A DNA stretch of 64,000 bases from Microbacterium wangchenii (GCF_004564355.1 NZ_CP038266.1:1240001-1304000); one strand, 5' to 3'. Positions 15,747-25,833 are shown, counted from the first letter of the stretch. Notes: a model not told the origin generated them from the sequence alone. Translations and numbers: made by a program.

Positions 15747-16898
15747 GTGCCAGCAGTGAACATCGGGATGCCTCGGATCCCCGAGGTGCTCGCGCCTCGC
15801 CGCAAGAGCCGTCAGATCCGCGTCGGCAAGGTGCTCGTCGGGGGTGACGCTCCCGTGAGCGTGCAGTCCATGACCACCACGCCCACCACGAACATCAACG
15901 CGACCCTGCAGCAGATCGCCGAGCTGACCGCATCCGGGTGCGAGATCGTGCGTGTCGCGGTGCCCAGCGCCGACGACGCCGAGGCGCTGCCGATCATCGC
16001 CAAGAAGAGCCAGATCCCGGTGATCGCCGACATCCACTTCCAGCCGAAGTACGTCTTCCAGGCGATCGACGCCGGGTGCGCCGCCGTCCGGGTCAACCCC
16101 GGCAACATCCGCCAGTTCGACGACAAGGTGGGGGAGATCGCCGCTGCGGCCAAGGCCGCCGGTGTGTCGCTGCGGATCGGCGTGAACGCCGGTTCGCTGG
16201 ACAAGCGCCTGCTGGAGAAGTACGGCAAGGCCACACCGGAGGCGCTCGCCGAGAGCGCGCGGTGGGAGGCATCCCTTTTCGAAGAGCACGACTTCCACGA
16301 CTTCAAGATCTCGGTCAAGCACAACGACCCGGTCATCATGGTCAAGGCCTACCGGCTCCTGGCCGCCATGGGCGACTGGCCGCTGCACCTGGGCGTCACC
16401 GAGGCGGGCCCCGCCTTCCAGGGGACGATCAAGAGCGCGACGGCCTTCGGCATCCTGCTCTCGGAGGGCATCGGCGACACCATCCGCGTGTCCCTCTCCG
16501 CCCCGCCGGCTGAGGAGGTCAAGGTCGGGCACCAGATCCTGCAGTCGCTGAACCTGCGGGAGCGCAAGCTCGAGATCGTGTCGTGCCCCTCGTGCGGGCG
16601 GGCGCAGGTGGACGTCTACACCCTCGCCGACAACGTCACAGAGGGCCTGAAGGACATGACGGTGCCGCTGCGTGTGGCCGTCATGGGATGCGTCGTGAAC
16701 GGTCCGGGTGAGGCCCGCGAGGCCGACCTCGGCGTGGCATCCGGTAACGGGAAGGGCCAGATCTTCGTGAAGGGACAGGTCATCAAGACCGTGCCGGAGT
16801 CCGAGATCGTCGCCACCCTCATCGAGGAGGCCAACCGCATCGCCGACGAGATGGGCCCCGACGCTCAGATCGGGACGGCGCAGGTCATCACCGCCTGA
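15747..16898 (+). CDS. ispG: 4-hydroxy-3-methylbut-2-enyl diphosphate synthase
   Basis: 383 residues. The N-terminal TIM barrel begins with the [13 protein letters not shown] segment. The C-terminal [4Fe-4S] domain has cluster cysteines in SCPSCGR near residue 279 and GCVVNGPGE near residue 313. It makes HMBPP from MEcPP in the MEP isoprenoid pathway, with dxr in the same block. GTG start at 15747, leaderless by its -10 position. Core gene with ordinary composition. Confidence 0.95.
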   Translation: MPAVNIGMPRIPEVLAPRRKSRQIRVGKVLVGGDAPVSVQSMTTTPTTNINATLQQIAELTASGCEIVRVAVPSADDAEALPIIAKKSQIPVIADIHFQPKYVFQAIDAGCAAVRVNPGNIRQFDDKVGEIAAAAKAAGVSLRIGVNAGSLDKRLLEKYGKATPEALAESARWEASLFEEHDFHDFKISVKHNDPVIMVKAYRLLAAMGDWPLHLGVTEAGPAFQGTIKSATAFGILLSEGIGDTIRVSLSAPPAEEVKVGHQILQSLNLRERKLEIVSCPSCGRAQVDVYTLADNVTEGLKDMTVPLRVAVMGCVVNGPGEAREADLGVASGNGKGQIFVKGQVIKTVPESEIVATLIEEANRIADEMGPDAQIGTAQVITA

Positions 16899-16944
16899 CC
16901 CGGAAGGCCCGGTCCTCGCGTCGGTGCGATGGCGGTGCGTCCAG

Positions 16945-16950
16945 TACCGT
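16945..16950 (+). promoter_or_regulatory. Possible -10 element of the BenE gene
   Basis: TACCGT 10 bases before the ATG at 16961; weaker than other cases because of the longer spacing. Confidence 0.3.
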
Positions 16951-16960
16951 CGGACATCTC

Positions 16961-18145
16961 ATGACCGACTCGACGGAACCCCGAGCGACCCTCGCCCGCC
17001 CCATCGCGGCCGGCGTCCTCACGGCACTCGTGGGTTTCACGAGCAGCTTCGCCGTCGTGCTCACGGGGCTTGACGCGGTGGGCGCGACGCCCGCACAGGC
17101 GGCGAGCGGGCTGCTCGTGCTGTGCGTGACGATGGGCGTCGGCTCCATCGTGCTGGCGTGGCGATACCGCATGCCGATCACGGTGGCGTGGTCCACCCCG
17201 GGGGCCGCGCTCCTGGCCGCGACGGGGGCGGTGGAGGGCGGCTGGCCCGCGGCGGTGGGCGCGTTCCTGGTGACCGCCGGGCTCATCCTCCTCACGGCGC
17301 TGTGGCCGCAGCTGGGCCGGCTCATCGCCCGCATCCCACCCTCGATCGCGCAGGCGATGCTCGCGGGGATCCTCCTTCCGCTGTGCCTGGCCCCCGTCGC
17401 CGGGCTGGTCGCCAACCCGTGGGAAGTGGCGCCGGTGCTGCTGACGTGGCTCGTGTGCGTGCGCCTCGCGCCGCGCTGGGCCGTCCCGCTCGCCTTCCTC
17501 GCCGCCGCGGTCGTCGTCGCCGTGCACGTCGCCGCGACGGGTGCGGCGGTCGCACCCGTCGACCTGATCCCGCGCCTGGAGCTGACCGCTCCCGGCATCA
17601 GCCTCGGGGCGGTCGTGGGGCTCGCGCTCCCGCTGTTCCTGGTCACGATGGCCTCGCAGAACGTCCCCGGTGTCGCGGTGATGCGCAGCTACGGCTACAC
17701 CGTCCCGTGGCGTCCGGCGATGTTCGTCACCGGGGTGGGCACGGCCCTCGCGGCACCGGCGGGCGGGCATGCGATCAACCTCGCGGCCATCAGCGCCGCG
17801 CTCGCCGCCGCCCCCGACGCCGACCCGGACCCGACGCGGCGGTGGGTGGCGGGCGTGTCCACCGGCGTGACGGGCATCGTCTTGGGCGGCCTGTCTGCGG
17901 CGCTCGTCGCGCTCGTCGTCGTGGCGCCGGCGGCGGTCATCCCCGCCGTCGCGGGCGTGGCACTGTTCGCGGCGTTCGGATCCGCGGTGCAGCAGGCCAT
18001 CGACGACCCGGGGGAGCGGCTTCCGGCGGTCGTGACGTTCCTCGTCGCCGCATCCGGTGTCGCCGTCGGAGGGGTCAGCGCCGCCTTCTGGGCCCTCGTG
18101 GCCGGCCTGCTCGTCCGCACCGTCCTGCACGCCGGGCGCCGCTGA
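16961..18145 (+). CDS. benE: BenE-family benzoate/H+ symporter
   Basis: 394 residues, about 11-12 transmembrane helices over the full length, matching the BenE family in size. Recognisable blocks are the N-terminal ARPIAAGVLTALVGFTSSFA, MPITVAWSTPGAALLA near residue 70, and VTMASQNVPGVAVMRSYGY near residue 230. No benzoate catabolic genes are in the window, so benzoate as substrate is a family-level inference. It follows ispG on the same strand with no clear terminator between; a palindromic element follows it. Confidence 0.85.
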   Translation: MTDSTEPRATLARPIAAGVLTALVGFTSSFAVVLTGLDAVGATPAQAASGLLVLCVTMGVGSIVLAWRYRMPITVAWSTPGAALLAATGAVEGGWPAAVGAFLVTAGLILLTALWPQLGRLIARIPPSIAQAMLAGILLPLCLAPVAGLVANPWEVAPVLLTWLVCVRLAPRWAVPLAFLAAAVVVAVHVAATGAAVAPVDLIPRLELTAPGISLGAVVGLALPLFLVTMASQNVPGVAVMRSYGYTVPWRPAMFVTGVGTALAAPAGGHAINLAAISAALAAAPDADPDPTRRWVAGVSTGVTGIVLGGLSAALVALVVVAPAAVIPAVAGVALFAAFGSAVQQAIDDPGERLPAVVTFLVAASGVAVGGVSAAFWALVAGLLVRTVLHAGRR

Positions 18146-18172
18146 CCCCGCGTCTCCGCCCCCGGCCGTGGT

Positions 18173-18252
18173 GCCGAGAACAGGAGAATCGCCGAGATCA
18201 GGACGGATACCGCCGGTTCGGTCCTGACCTCGGCGATCGTCCTGTTTTCGGC
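18173..18252. repeat. Intergenic palindromic element 3
   Basis: Two 32-bp arms (18173-18204 and 18221-18252) match as inverted repeats at 28 of 32 positions around a 16-base loop. Each arm contains two tandem modules, gccgagaacagga and cgccgagatcagga. It lies 27 bp after the BenE stop. Confidence 0.7.
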
Positions 18253-18295
18253 GATGACAGGCCGTTTTCCACCCCTCCGGCGCGGCGCAGAGCCC

Positions 18296-18301
18296 TAGAG
18301 T
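18296..18301 (+). promoter_or_regulatory. -10 element of lipoprotein gene (leaderless)
   Basis: TAGAGT exactly 6 bases before the ATG at 18308, which favours that start over the ATG at 18302. Confidence 0.5.
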
Positions 18302-18307
18302 ATGCGC

Positions 18308-19324
18308 ATGATGACCCTCCGGCGCGCACCCGCCGCGCTCGCCGTCGCGATCGTCCTCCTCGCACTCGCCGGCTGCGCACAGCCGGCTCCGGCCGCCTCG
18401 ACGCCCACGGCCACGCCGAGTGCGTCGCCCTCGCCCACGGCGTCGGCGACCGTCGAACCGGTCCGGGTCCCCTTCGACGGCGACTGCGCACGGATCTTCA
18501 CGGACGACGATCTCGTGACGATCACCGGAGGGGAGTCGTCGACGCACTCCGGGGGCTCCTTGAACGCCATCCCGCCCGATCTCCCGGCCAGCGCAGCCGT
18601 TGTGGGTGGGCTGGACTGCGGATGGCGCGGCGATGGCGCCGGCGGCGCGTACGTGTGGGTCACGCTCATCCCCGCCTCCGTCGTGCCGGCCGAGCTCGCC
18701 CAGGTGCCGGCCGATGAGCCGTGCCTCGTGCACTGTCAGCGCAGCGAGGTGATCGGCGACACGTGGGCACTGGTCGTCGTCCCACCCGTGTATGCAGCCG
18801 AGCGTGAGCCGACGCCGGAGGAATCGGCCCTTGTCCAGGGACGGCTCGACGCCGCGTTCCAGGCGCTGCGGGCCCACGGTGCGGCGCTGGCCGGCTCGCC
18901 CGGACCGGATACCGAGCGCGTGCTCCCCGCCTGCGACACGCTGGCCGGCCCGGTACAGCAGGCGGTGGGCGTGAGCGAACCCGTCTCGGGGTACCCGACC
19001 GACCTCTTCCCGGAGGGCCCCACATGGGAGGTCCTGCGCTCCCAGGGCCTGGTCGAGTGGTGCGCGTGGTACGACGCCGCCGTCGGTGTCGAGGTCTTCT
19101 GGCAGGCCGACGCCGGCCCGCCCTCGGACGAGGCACTGGCGGAGGTCGCCGCCGAGCCGATCGACGTGCCGGGAGCCGACGTCGCCTACACGCTCACCGG
19201 GCGCGCCGACGCACCGGCCGTCGTCGTCGTGGGGGACAATCACCGCTGGACGTTGGGCGGTTACGGCATGTCGCTCGACGCCCTGCAGGCGGCAGCCGCG
19301 GCCGTCGTCGCACAGGGGCGATGA
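18308..19324 (+). CDS. Putative lipoprotein of unknown function
   Basis: 338 residues. A typical lipoprotein signal peptide (Arg-rich start, hydrophobic core, LAGC lipobox near residue 22) is followed by an Ala/Pro/Thr/Ser-rich linker. The mature part has two similar halves of about 120 residues, each with spaced Cys and Trp residues (LDCGWRG in the first, VEWCAWYD in the second), suggesting a duplicated disulfide-bonded domain. I do not recognise the family. The second ATG (18308) was taken because the -10 hexamer is 6 bases before it. Confidence 0.75.
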   Translation: MMTLRRAPAALAVAIVLLALAGCAQPAPAASTPTATPSASPSPTASATVEPVRVPFDGDCARIFTDDDLVTITGGESSTHSGGSLNAIPPDLPASAAVVGGLDCGWRGDGAGGAYVWVTLIPASVVPAELAQVPADEPCLVHCQRSEVIGDTWALVVVPPVYAAEREPTPEESALVQGRLDAAFQALRAHGAALAGSPGPDTERVLPACDTLAGPVQQAVGVSEPVSGYPTDLFPEGPTWEVLRSQGLVEWCAWYDAAVGVEVFWQADAGPPSDEALAEVAAEPIDVPGADVAYTLTGRADAPAVVVVGDNHRWTLGGYGMSLDALQAAAAAVVAQGR

Positions 19325-19344
19325 GGCCGCTCAGCCCGCGCGCC

Positions 19345-19350
19345 TAGACT
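19345..19350 (+). promoter_or_regulatory. -10 element of proS
   Basis: TAGACT 8 bases before the GTG at 19359, consistent with a leaderless or nearly leaderless transcript. Confidence 0.5.
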
Positions 19351-19358
19351 TGACCCTC

Positions 19359-21131
19359 GTGGTCACCCGTCTGTCGCACTTCTTCCTCCGCACTCTCCGC
19401 GAAGACCCCGCCGATGCGGAGGTCACGAGCCATCGGTTGCTCGTGCGCGCCGGCTACATCCGCCGCAACGCGCCCGGCATCTTCGCGTGGCTGCCGCTCG
19501 GGCTGAAGGTCAAGCGCAAGATCGAAGCCATCATCCGCGACGAGATGGCCAACGCGGGCGCGTATGAGGTGCACTTCCCGGCACTCCTGCCGCGCGAGCC
19601 GTACGAGGCGTCCGGCCGGTGGGAGTCGTACGGCGACGGCATCTTCCGCCTGCAGGACCGCAAGGGCGCGGACTACCTGCTCGCGCCCACGCACGAGGAG
19701 ATGTTCACGCTCCTGGTGAAAGACCTGTACTCGTCGTACAAAGACCTGCCGCTGACGATCTACCAGATCCAGGACAAGTACCGCGACGAGGCCCGCCCGC
19801 GCGCCGGCCTCCTGCGCGGGCGCGAGTTCACGATGAAGGACGCCTACTCCTTCGACTACACCGACGAGGGTCAGGATGCCTCGTACCAGCGGCAGCGCGA
19901 CGCGTATGAGCGGATCTTCCAGCGCCTGGGGCTTGAGTACGTCATCGTCAACGCCGACAACGGGCTGATGGGCGGGGCGCGCAGCGAGGAGTTCCTGCAT
20001 CCCACGCCCGTCGGGGAGGACACCTTCGTCCGGTCGGCGGGCGGCTACGCCGCCAACGTCGAGGCGTTCACCACGCTCGTACCCGAGGCGATCCCGTTCG
20101 ACGGGCTGCCCGATCCGGTGATCTTCGACTCGCCCGACACCCCCACGATCACGACGCTCGTGGACCACTGCAACGCCGTGCTGGATCCGCCCGCAGAGGG
20201 CGGGGAGTGGACCGCCGCGCACACGCTGAAGAACGTCGTGCTGGCCCTCAAGCACATCGACGGCACGCGCGAGCTCGTCGTCGTGGGGCTTCCCGGTGAC
20301 CGCGACGTCGACGACAAGCGCGTCGAGGTCGCCTTCGCGCCCGCCGAGGTCGAGCAGGCCACCGAGGCCGACTTCGAGCGCCACCCCTTCCTCGTGAAGG
20401 GCTACATCGGCCCGTGGTCGCCCACCGGGGCGGTGCTCGGCGAGGAGTCCGCGACCGGCATCCGCTACCTCCTCGACCCTCGTGTCGTGGACGGCACGAG
20501 CTGGATCACCGGCGCCAACATCGACCAGAAGCACGTGCACTCCCTCGTTGCCGGCCGTGACTTCACCGCGGACGGGTTCATCGAGGTCGCCACCGTCCGC
20601 GCCGGCGACCCCGCCCCCGACGGCTCGGGGCCCGTGGAACTGGCCCGGGGGATGGAGATCGGTCACGTCTTCCAGCTCGGCCGGTTCTTCGCCGAGACCC
20701 TCGGGCTCAAGGTGCTCGATGAGAACGGCAAGCTCGTCACCGTCACGATGGGCTCCTACGGCATCGGGGTGACCCGGATCCTCGCGATCATCGCCGAGCT
20801 CAACAACGACGACAAGGGCCTCATCTGGCCCGCCTCGGTCGCGCCGTTCGACGTGCACGTGGTGGCCACGGGCCGGGATGCGGCGGCCTTCGAGCTCGCC
20901 GAGAGCCTCAGTTCCGACCTCGAGACGGCGGGCCTGGACGTGCTGTTCGATGACCGCCCGAAGGTCTCGCCCGGCGTGAAGTTCGGCGATGCCGAGCTGG
21001 TCGGCGTGCCGCGCATCGTCATCGTGGGCCGCGGGGCCGCCGCGGGCGAGGTGGAGCTGTGGGACCGCCGCACCGGCGCCCGCGAGGTCGTTCCCGCCGC
21101 CGAGGCCGTCGCTCGCCTGAGCGCCGTGTGA
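19359..21131 (+). CDS. proS: Prolyl-tRNA synthetase (bacterial type)
   Basis: 590 residues. A class II synthetase: motif 2 in the [16 protein letters not shown] stretch near residue 142, motif 3 as [13 protein letters not shown] near residue 463, and an inserted YbaK-like editing domain at about 235-395. The anticodon-binding domain is C-terminal (about 500-590). GTG at 19359 starts [13 protein letters not shown], the usual bacterial ProS N-terminus; the frame stays open further upstream but that part overlaps the lipoprotein gene. It charges tRNA-Pro and can edit Ala-tRNA-Pro. Confidence 0.96.
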   Translation: MVTRLSHFFLRTLREDPADAEVTSHRLLVRAGYIRRNAPGIFAWLPLGLKVKRKIEAIIRDEMANAGAYEVHFPALLPREPYEASGRWESYGDGIFRLQDRKGADYLLAPTHEEMFTLLVKDLYSSYKDLPLTIYQIQDKYRDEARPRAGLLRGREFTMKDAYSFDYTDEGQDASYQRQRDAYERIFQRLGLEYVIVNADNGLMGGARSEEFLHPTPVGEDTFVRSAGGYAANVEAFTTLVPEAIPFDGLPDPVIFDSPDTPTITTLVDHCNAVLDPPAEGGEWTAAHTLKNVVLALKHIDGTRELVVVGLPGDRDVDDKRVEVAFAPAEVEQATEADFERHPFLVKGYIGPWSPTGAVLGEESATGIRYLLDPRVVDGTSWITGANIDQKHVHSLVAGRDFTADGFIEVATVRAGDPAPDGSGPVELARGMEIGHVFQLGRFFAETLGLKVLDENGKLVTVTMGSYGIGVTRILAIIAELNNDDKGLIWPASVAPFDVHVVATGRDAAAFELAESLSSDLETAGLDVLFDDRPKVSPGVKFGDAELVGVPRIVIVGRGAAAGEVELWDRRTGAREVVPAAEAVARLSAV

Positions 21132-21147
21132 CCGTATCCCCACACCC

Positions 21148-21969
21148 GTGATCCCCGCCCCGCTGATCCCGCTCGCCGGCGGCGGCAGCATCCCGCAGCT
21201 GGGCGTCGGCACGTACAAGGTCCCCGCGGCCCTCACCGCCGACCTCGTCGCCGATGCCCTCCGCTTCGGCTACCGCCACGTCGACACCGCCAGCCTGTAC
21301 GGCAACGAGGCGGAGGTGGGGGAGGGCCTGCGGCGCAGCGGAGTGCCGCGCGAGGAGGTCTTCGTCACGACCAAGGTGTGGAACGACGACCAGGGCTATG
21401 ACCGCACCCTCCGCGCGTTCGACGCCAGCATGCGTCGGCTCGGGATGGAGACGGTCGATCTGTACCTCATCCACTGGCCGGTGCCCAGCGCCGACCGGTA
21501 CGCGGACACATGGCGCGCGCTCGTGCGCCTGGCCGAGGAGGGGCGGGCGCGGTCGATCGGGGTGAGCAACTTCACCCCCGCCCACATTCAGCGCCTCATC
21601 GAGGAGACCGGCGTGAGCCCCGCGGTCAATCAGGTCGAGCTGCATCCGCGGTTCCCGCAGCACGGGCTGCAGGACTGGCACACCGCGCACGGCATCGTGA
21701 CGGAGGCGTGGGCGCCGCTGGCACGCGGCGGCCTGCTGGACGAGCCGGTCCTGGCCCGCATCGGCGCCGCGCACGGCAAGACACCCGCGCAGGTGGTGAT
21801 CCGGTGGCACCTGGATCGCGGCCTCGTGCTCTTCCCGAAGTCGACGTCGATCGCCCGCCTCCGCGAGAACGCCGACGTCTTCGACTTCACCCTGGATGAC
21901 GCCGATCGGGCCGCGATCGCGCGCCTGGAGACGGGCGTGCGCACCGGACGCGACCCCGACCTGGACTGA
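21148..21969 (+). CDS. Aldo/keto reductase
   Basis: 273 residues, AKR5-like, similar in build to 2,5-diketo-D-gluconate reductases. The full catalytic tetrad is present: Asp and Tyr in HVDTASLYGNE, Lys in VTTKVW and His in LIHWPV. The NADPH-binding loop FPKSTSIARLREN is near residue 230. The true substrate cannot be read from sequence. GTG start 16 bp after proS, possibly cotranscribed. It converges with the DUF1206 gene, with 3 bp between stops. Confidence 0.88.
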   Translation: MIPAPLIPLAGGGSIPQLGVGTYKVPAALTADLVADALRFGYRHVDTASLYGNEAEVGEGLRRSGVPREEVFVTTKVWNDDQGYDRTLRAFDASMRRLGMETVDLYLIHWPVPSADRYADTWRALVRLAEEGRARSIGVSNFTPAHIQRLIEETGVSPAVNQVELHPRFPQHGLQDWHTAHGIVTEAWAPLARGGLLDEPVLARIGAAHGKTPAQVVIRWHLDRGLVLFPKSTSIARLRENADVFDFTLDDADRAAIARLETGVRTGRDPDLD

Positions 21970-21972
21970 CGA

Positions 21973-22782
21973 TCACACCGAGAGCTTCGCGAAGCGCGCG
22001 CGCAGGATCGTGAACGCGCCGTAGGCGAGGAAGCCCACGCCCACGGCCGCTCCCAGCAGCGGTCCGGCCGGCAACTGCAGGAGCGCCTGCACCGCGCCAT
22101 CGAGGCCACCCGCCTGCCCGGGGTCCACCTCCACCGCCGCGACGGCGAGGAGGATCCCGACGATGATCAGGGCGATGCCCTTGGCGACGAATCCGACGAC
22201 CCCGAGCCCGGCGACGGCGTGGCCCCAGCCGTTGTGCGGCAGCTCGACCTTCGTGCGGAAGGAGCGTCGCACGCCCATCACGACGAACGCGACGCCGGCG
22301 ATGGCGACGCCGAGCCCCACCGCGCCGAGGAGGAAGGGGCCCGCGGGCATGGCCAGGACACCGGCGCTGGCGTCCTCCGCGGCGCGCTCGGCGCTGGGCC
22401 GGGCACCGAGGGCGACGGATGCGGCCACCGCTCCCACCGCGGCGAAGACGACCGCCTGACCGATCTCGGAGGCGAGGATGCCCACGCGCTGCGTGCGCTT
22501 GGCCCTGCGTGCCCCGACGGCGGCGACGGCGTGCCACACGCCGAGGGCGATCAGGCCGATCGCGAGGGCCCACAGCAGCGCGAAGCCCCACGGCGCGGCG
22601 GCGATGGAGCGGAACGCCCCGGTCTGATCGGCGTCGCCGGGCCCACCGGAGGCGGCGACCAGGACGATGACGCCGATGAGGGCGTGCATGATGCCGTTGG
22701 CCACGTAGCCGGCGCGCGCCAGCACGCGCAGCACGGGATTGTGTTCGGCGCTCCGGGCTGCCGAGCGGACCTCGCTGCGCAT
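21973..22782 (-). CDS. DUF1206 membrane protein
   Basis: 269 residues with about six transmembrane helices in three repeated pairs, the hallmark of DUF1206. Each repeat has a Gly-rich start of the type RAGYVANGIMHALIGV or VVGFVAKGIALIIVG. Function is unknown; the family is common in Actinobacteria. The ATG at 22782 has TAATGT 7 bases upstream. Confidence 0.88.
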   Translation of the reverse strand: MRSEVRSAARSAEHNPVLRVLARAGYVANGIMHALIGVIVLVAASGGPGDADQTGAFRSIAAAPWGFALLWALAIGLIALGVWHAVAAVGARRAKRTQRVGILASEIGQAVVFAAVGAVAASVALGARPSAERAAEDASAGVLAMPAGPFLLGAVGLGVAIAGVAFVVMGVRRSFRTKVELPHNGWGHAVAGLGVVGFVAKGIALIIVGILLAVAAVEVDPGQAGGLDGAVQALLQLPAGPLLGAAVGVGFLAYGAFTILRARFAKLSV

Positions 22783-22789
22783 GACGGCG

Positions 22790-22795
22790 ACATTA
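22790..22795 (-). promoter_or_regulatory. -10 element of the DUF1206 gene
   Basis: TAATGT on the minus strand, 7 bases before the ATG. Confidence 0.45.
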
Positions 22796-22846
22796 CCGTC
22801 CCCCGATGGTCCCTCCGACCGGTCGGGAGCGCACCGGCAGGCCGCA

Positions 22847-22852
22847 TATCAT
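22847..22852 (+). promoter_or_regulatory. -10 element of the DUF308-lipase gene
   Basis: TATCAT 7 bases before the ATG at 22860; this supports 22860 rather than the ATG at 22851. Confidence 0.4.
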
Positions 22853-22859
22853 GGGGCGG

Positions 22860-24698
22860 ATGTCCCCCCGCCGGCACCTGTCCTCCCCGTGGAGAGCACT
22901 GCCCGACCTGATCGGGCGGGCGCCGGCCCGGGTGCTGCTGGTGGCGGGGATCCTGATCGTGATCCTCGGTGCGCTCATCGTGACGCGCCCCCTGACCTCG
23001 CTCGTGCTGCTCGGGGTGTACGTCGCCCTCAGCGCGATCATCACGGGGCTCGCCGAACTCATCACCCGGCGCTCGCAGCGGTGGTGGACGCGCGTGTTCG
23101 CCGTGGCGTGGATCGCCGGCGGACTGATGGTGCTGGTGTGGCTGGGGCGGAGCCTGGACCTGCTGCCGCCGGTGCTGGCCGCCTTCCTCGTGGTCGGTGG
23201 ACTGGCCTCGGTGGGCGACGCGGTGGCACGCGGTCGTCCCAGCCAGCGGGTGCTCTCGGCGGCCTCCGGGGCGGCGCAGATCGCCTTCGGCATCCTGTCG
23301 CTGACGTGGCCGGATGTGACCGTCCTGCTCGTGGCCCTCGTGTTCGGGGTGCGCACCGTCGCTCTCGGGGTCTCGCTTCTCATCCGCGGGGTCCGCGGCA
23401 TGCGTGCGGCCGGACGGGTGCGGCGGGGGCTCCCCGCGGTCGCCCCGTCGAACCAGCGGACCCGGCGGGCGTCGGCGTGGACCGCCGCCGGACGGTACGC
23501 CCTGTCGCTGCTGCTGGTGACCTCCGCAGCGGGAGGCTGGGTTCTGGATGACTGGCTCGCCGAGGGCGCACCGGTCGTCGATGCGTTCTACGATCCGCCC
23601 GACCGTCTGCCGCCGGGCCACGGCCGCCTGATCCGCTGGGACGGCTACCTCGGCCGCGCCCCGCAGGGCGGAGAGGTCAGCCGCATCCTGTACACCACCC
23701 GCGACGCCGTCAGCCGGCCGGCCGTCGCGAGCGCCCTCGTGATCGTGCCGAACGATCCGCCGCCCGGCCCTCGCCCGGTGATCGTGTGGAATCACGGCAC
23801 GACCGGTGTCGCGCAGGGCTGCGCACCGAGCCTGCGCGATGCGTCGGCGACGCGATGGGCCATCCCGGCGCTGGAGGAGGCGCTGGATGCCGGCTGGGTG
23901 GTGGTGGCGTCGGACTATTCCGGTCAGGGGGCGCCCGGCACCTTCCCGTACCTCATCGGCAAGGGCGAGGCGCGTTCCTCGCTGGACGCCGTGCTGGCGG
24001 CGGCGGAGCTTCCCGACCTGACCCTGTCACCAGACACGGTCGTGTGGGGGCACTCCCAGGGCGGGCACGCCGCGCTGTGGACGGCGAGCTTGGCGGAGGA
24101 GTACACCCCGGGCATCGATGTGCTCGGCACCGCCGCGATCGCACCCGCCGCCGACCCACTCGCCCTCGCCGACGAGCTGCTGGACTCGGATGCCGGTGCT
24201 CTGCTGTCGGTGCTCACGTCATGGGTTCTGGTGCCGTACTCCGAGACGTACGCCGACGTGCACCTGGACGATTACGTCGCGCCCGGAGCGCGGGCCATCG
24301 TGCGGGAGATGACGCAGCGGTGCCCCACCGAGCCCGGTGTGGTGGTGTCGGTGGTGACCGCGCTCGGGGTGTCGGAGGACCGTCCGCTCTACGCGGCGGA
24401 TCTGACCACGGGCGCCCTCGGCCGGCGACTGGCCGAGAACGCCGCGACCGGGCCCACCGGCTCGCCCATCCTGGTGGCGTGGGGGCAGGAGGACGAGGTC
24501 CTCCCGCCGAGCCTCCAGGAGCAGTACGTCCAGGGACTGTGCGAACAGGGGCAGCAGGTGCGGTGGCGGGCCTACCGCGATTACGACCACCTCCGCCCCA
24601 TCATGCCCGGCTCGCGCTTCCTCCCCGTGCTCATCCAGTGGACCGAGGGGTTGTTCGACCGGTCGCCGCAGATCCTGGACGACTGCGGCCGGCGGTGA
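22860..24698 (+). CDS. DUF308 (HdeD-like) membrane domain fused to a secretory-lipase-type hydrolase
   Basis: 612 residues in two parts. Residues 1-185 hold about six transmembrane helices with the HdeD/DUF308 pattern; one more helix follows at about 205-225. Residues 235-612 are an alpha/beta hydrolase of the secretory lipase type: oxyanion/early strand VIVWNHGTTG, nucleophile in WGHSQGGHAA near residue 395, acid in VAWGQEDEVLPP near residue 540 and a late His in YDHLRPI. Topology suggests the lipase domain is held outside the membrane. Substrate unknown. The adjoining nusA is not functionally related. Confidence 0.78.
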   Translation: MSPRRHLSSPWRALPDLIGRAPARVLLVAGILIVILGALIVTRPLTSLVLLGVYVALSAIITGLAELITRRSQRWWTRVFAVAWIAGGLMVLVWLGRSLDLLPPVLAAFLVVGGLASVGDAVARGRPSQRVLSAASGAAQIAFGILSLTWPDVTVLLVALVFGVRTVALGVSLLIRGVRGMRAAGRVRRGLPAVAPSNQRTRRASAWTAAGRYALSLLLVTSAAGGWVLDDWLAEGAPVVDAFYDPPDRLPPGHGRLIRWDGYLGRAPQGGEVSRILYTTRDAVSRPAVASALVIVPNDPPPGPRPVIVWNHGTTGVAQGCAPSLRDASATRWAIPALEEALDAGWVVVASDYSGQGAPGTFPYLIGKGEARSSLDAVLAAAELPDLTLSPDTVVWGHSQGGHAALWTASLAEEYTPGIDVLGTAAIAPAADPLALADELLDSDAGALLSVLTSWVLVPYSETYADVHLDDYVAPGARAIVREMTQRCPTEPGVVVSVVTALGVSEDRPLYAADLTTGALGRRLAENAATGPTGSPILVAWGQEDEVLPPSLQEQYVQGLCEQGQQVRWRAYRDYDHLRPIMPGSRFLPVLIQWTEGLFDRSPQILDDCGRR

Positions 24699-24739
24699 GC
24701 GGCTCAGGCCTCTCGCAGGCGCGGCACGGGTGGATCCGG

Positions 24740-24745
24740 TAACGT
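24740..24745 (+). promoter_or_regulatory. Putative -10 of the nusA operon
   Basis: TAACGT, giving a leader of about 50 nt before the GTG at 24802. Confidence 0.35.
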
Positions 24746-24801
24746 TCTGGGGTTGTCGGCGCGTTCTCGCGTCGGCGAGAGCTGAATACGGAGGCCCCAC
24801 G

Positions 24802-25791
24802 GTGGACATCGATCTCGGACTGCTGAAGACGATCGAGCGGGAGAAAGAGATTCCCTTCGAGGAACTCGCGAGCATCATCGAACAGGCCATCCTGACGGCG
24901 TACGGCAAGCACACCTCGCCGACGGGAGCCGCACCCGAAGGGGCGCGCGCGGAAGTCAACCGCAAGACCGGTCACGTCGCCGTCTTCACGCCGGTGCTCG
25001 ATGAGGAGGGCGCCGTCATCGGCGAGGAGGAGCAGACCCCCGAGGACTTCGGGCGGATCGCCGCCTTCGCCGCGAAGCAGGTCATCAGCCAGCGGCTGCG
25101 TGACATCGCCGACGACGCCGTGCTGGGGGAGTTCCGCGGCAAGGAGGGCGACATCGTCGCCGGGGTCGTCCAGCAGGGCCCGAACCCCCGCATGGTGCAC
25201 GTCGACCTCGGCACCGTCGAGGCGATCCTCCCGCCTGAGGAGCAGGCTCCGGGGGAGACCTACCCGCACGGGTCCCGCCTGCGCGTGTACGTCACCTCCG
25301 TCTCCCGCGGCACGAAGGGCCCCTCGATCACGGTCTCGCGCACCCACCCCGGGCTCGTGCGGAAGCTGTTCGCGCTGGAGGTGCCGGAGATCGCATCGGG
25401 GCTCGTGGAGATCGTCTCCCTCGCGCGTGAGGCGGGTCACCGCACCAAGATCGCGGTCAAGGCCAACGACCCCACCATCAACGCGAAGGGCGCGTGCATC
25501 GGCGAACTGGGCCGGCGCGTGCGGGCGGTGACGGAGGAACTCGGCGGCGAGAAGATCGACATCGTCGACTACGACCCGGAGCTGCCGCGATTCGTGGCGA
25601 ACGCCCTGTCGCCGGCGAAGGTGACCTCGAGCTTCGTCCTGGATCCGACGACGAAGGCCGTGCGGGCCCTCGTGCCGGACTACCAGCTGTCACTGGCGAT
25701 CGGCAAGGAAGGGCAGAACGCCCGGCTGGCCGCGAAGCTGACCGGCGCCAAGATCGACATCCAGCCCGACAGCATCCTCGAGGACGAGTGA
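24802..25791 (+). CDS. nusA: Transcription termination/antitermination factor NusA
   Basis: 329 residues, the short actinobacterial form without C-terminal acidic repeats. N-terminal RNA-polymerase-binding domain about 1-110; S1 domain about 115-185 (VVQQGPNPRMVHVDLG); KH1 with GACIGELGRRV near residue 229; KH2 with LAIGKEGQNARLAAKLTG near residue 296. GTG at 24802 follows GGAGG by 7 bases; earlier in-frame codons lack a ribosome site. It heads the block nusA-ylxR-infB. rimP, the usual upstream partner, is not present here. Confidence 0.95.
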   Translation: MDIDLGLLKTIEREKEIPFEELASIIEQAILTAYGKHTSPTGAAPEGARAEVNRKTGHVAVFTPVLDEEGAVIGEEEQTPEDFGRIAAFAAKQVISQRLRDIADDAVLGEFRGKEGDIVAGVVQQGPNPRMVHVDLGTVEAILPPEEQAPGETYPHGSRLRVYVTSVSRGTKGPSITVSRTHPGLVRKLFALEVPEIASGLVEIVSLAREAGHRTKIAVKANDPTINAKGACIGELGRRVRAVTEELGGEKIDIVDYDPELPRFVANALSPAKVTSSFVLDPTTKAVRALVPDYQLSLAIGKEGQNARLAAKLTGAKIDIQPDSILEDE

Positions 25792-25833
25792 GCGGGCGCG
25801 ACTGTCCGTCGTCGACCCGCCCCCGCGTGTAGA

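Noticed and set aside
16865..19243. A 792-codon open frame on the minus strand opposite ispG-benE-lipoprotein
   Set aside because: Composition is dominated by Arg, Gly, His and Asp, with no domain. It is the antisense of three well-supported genes and is open only because of high GC.
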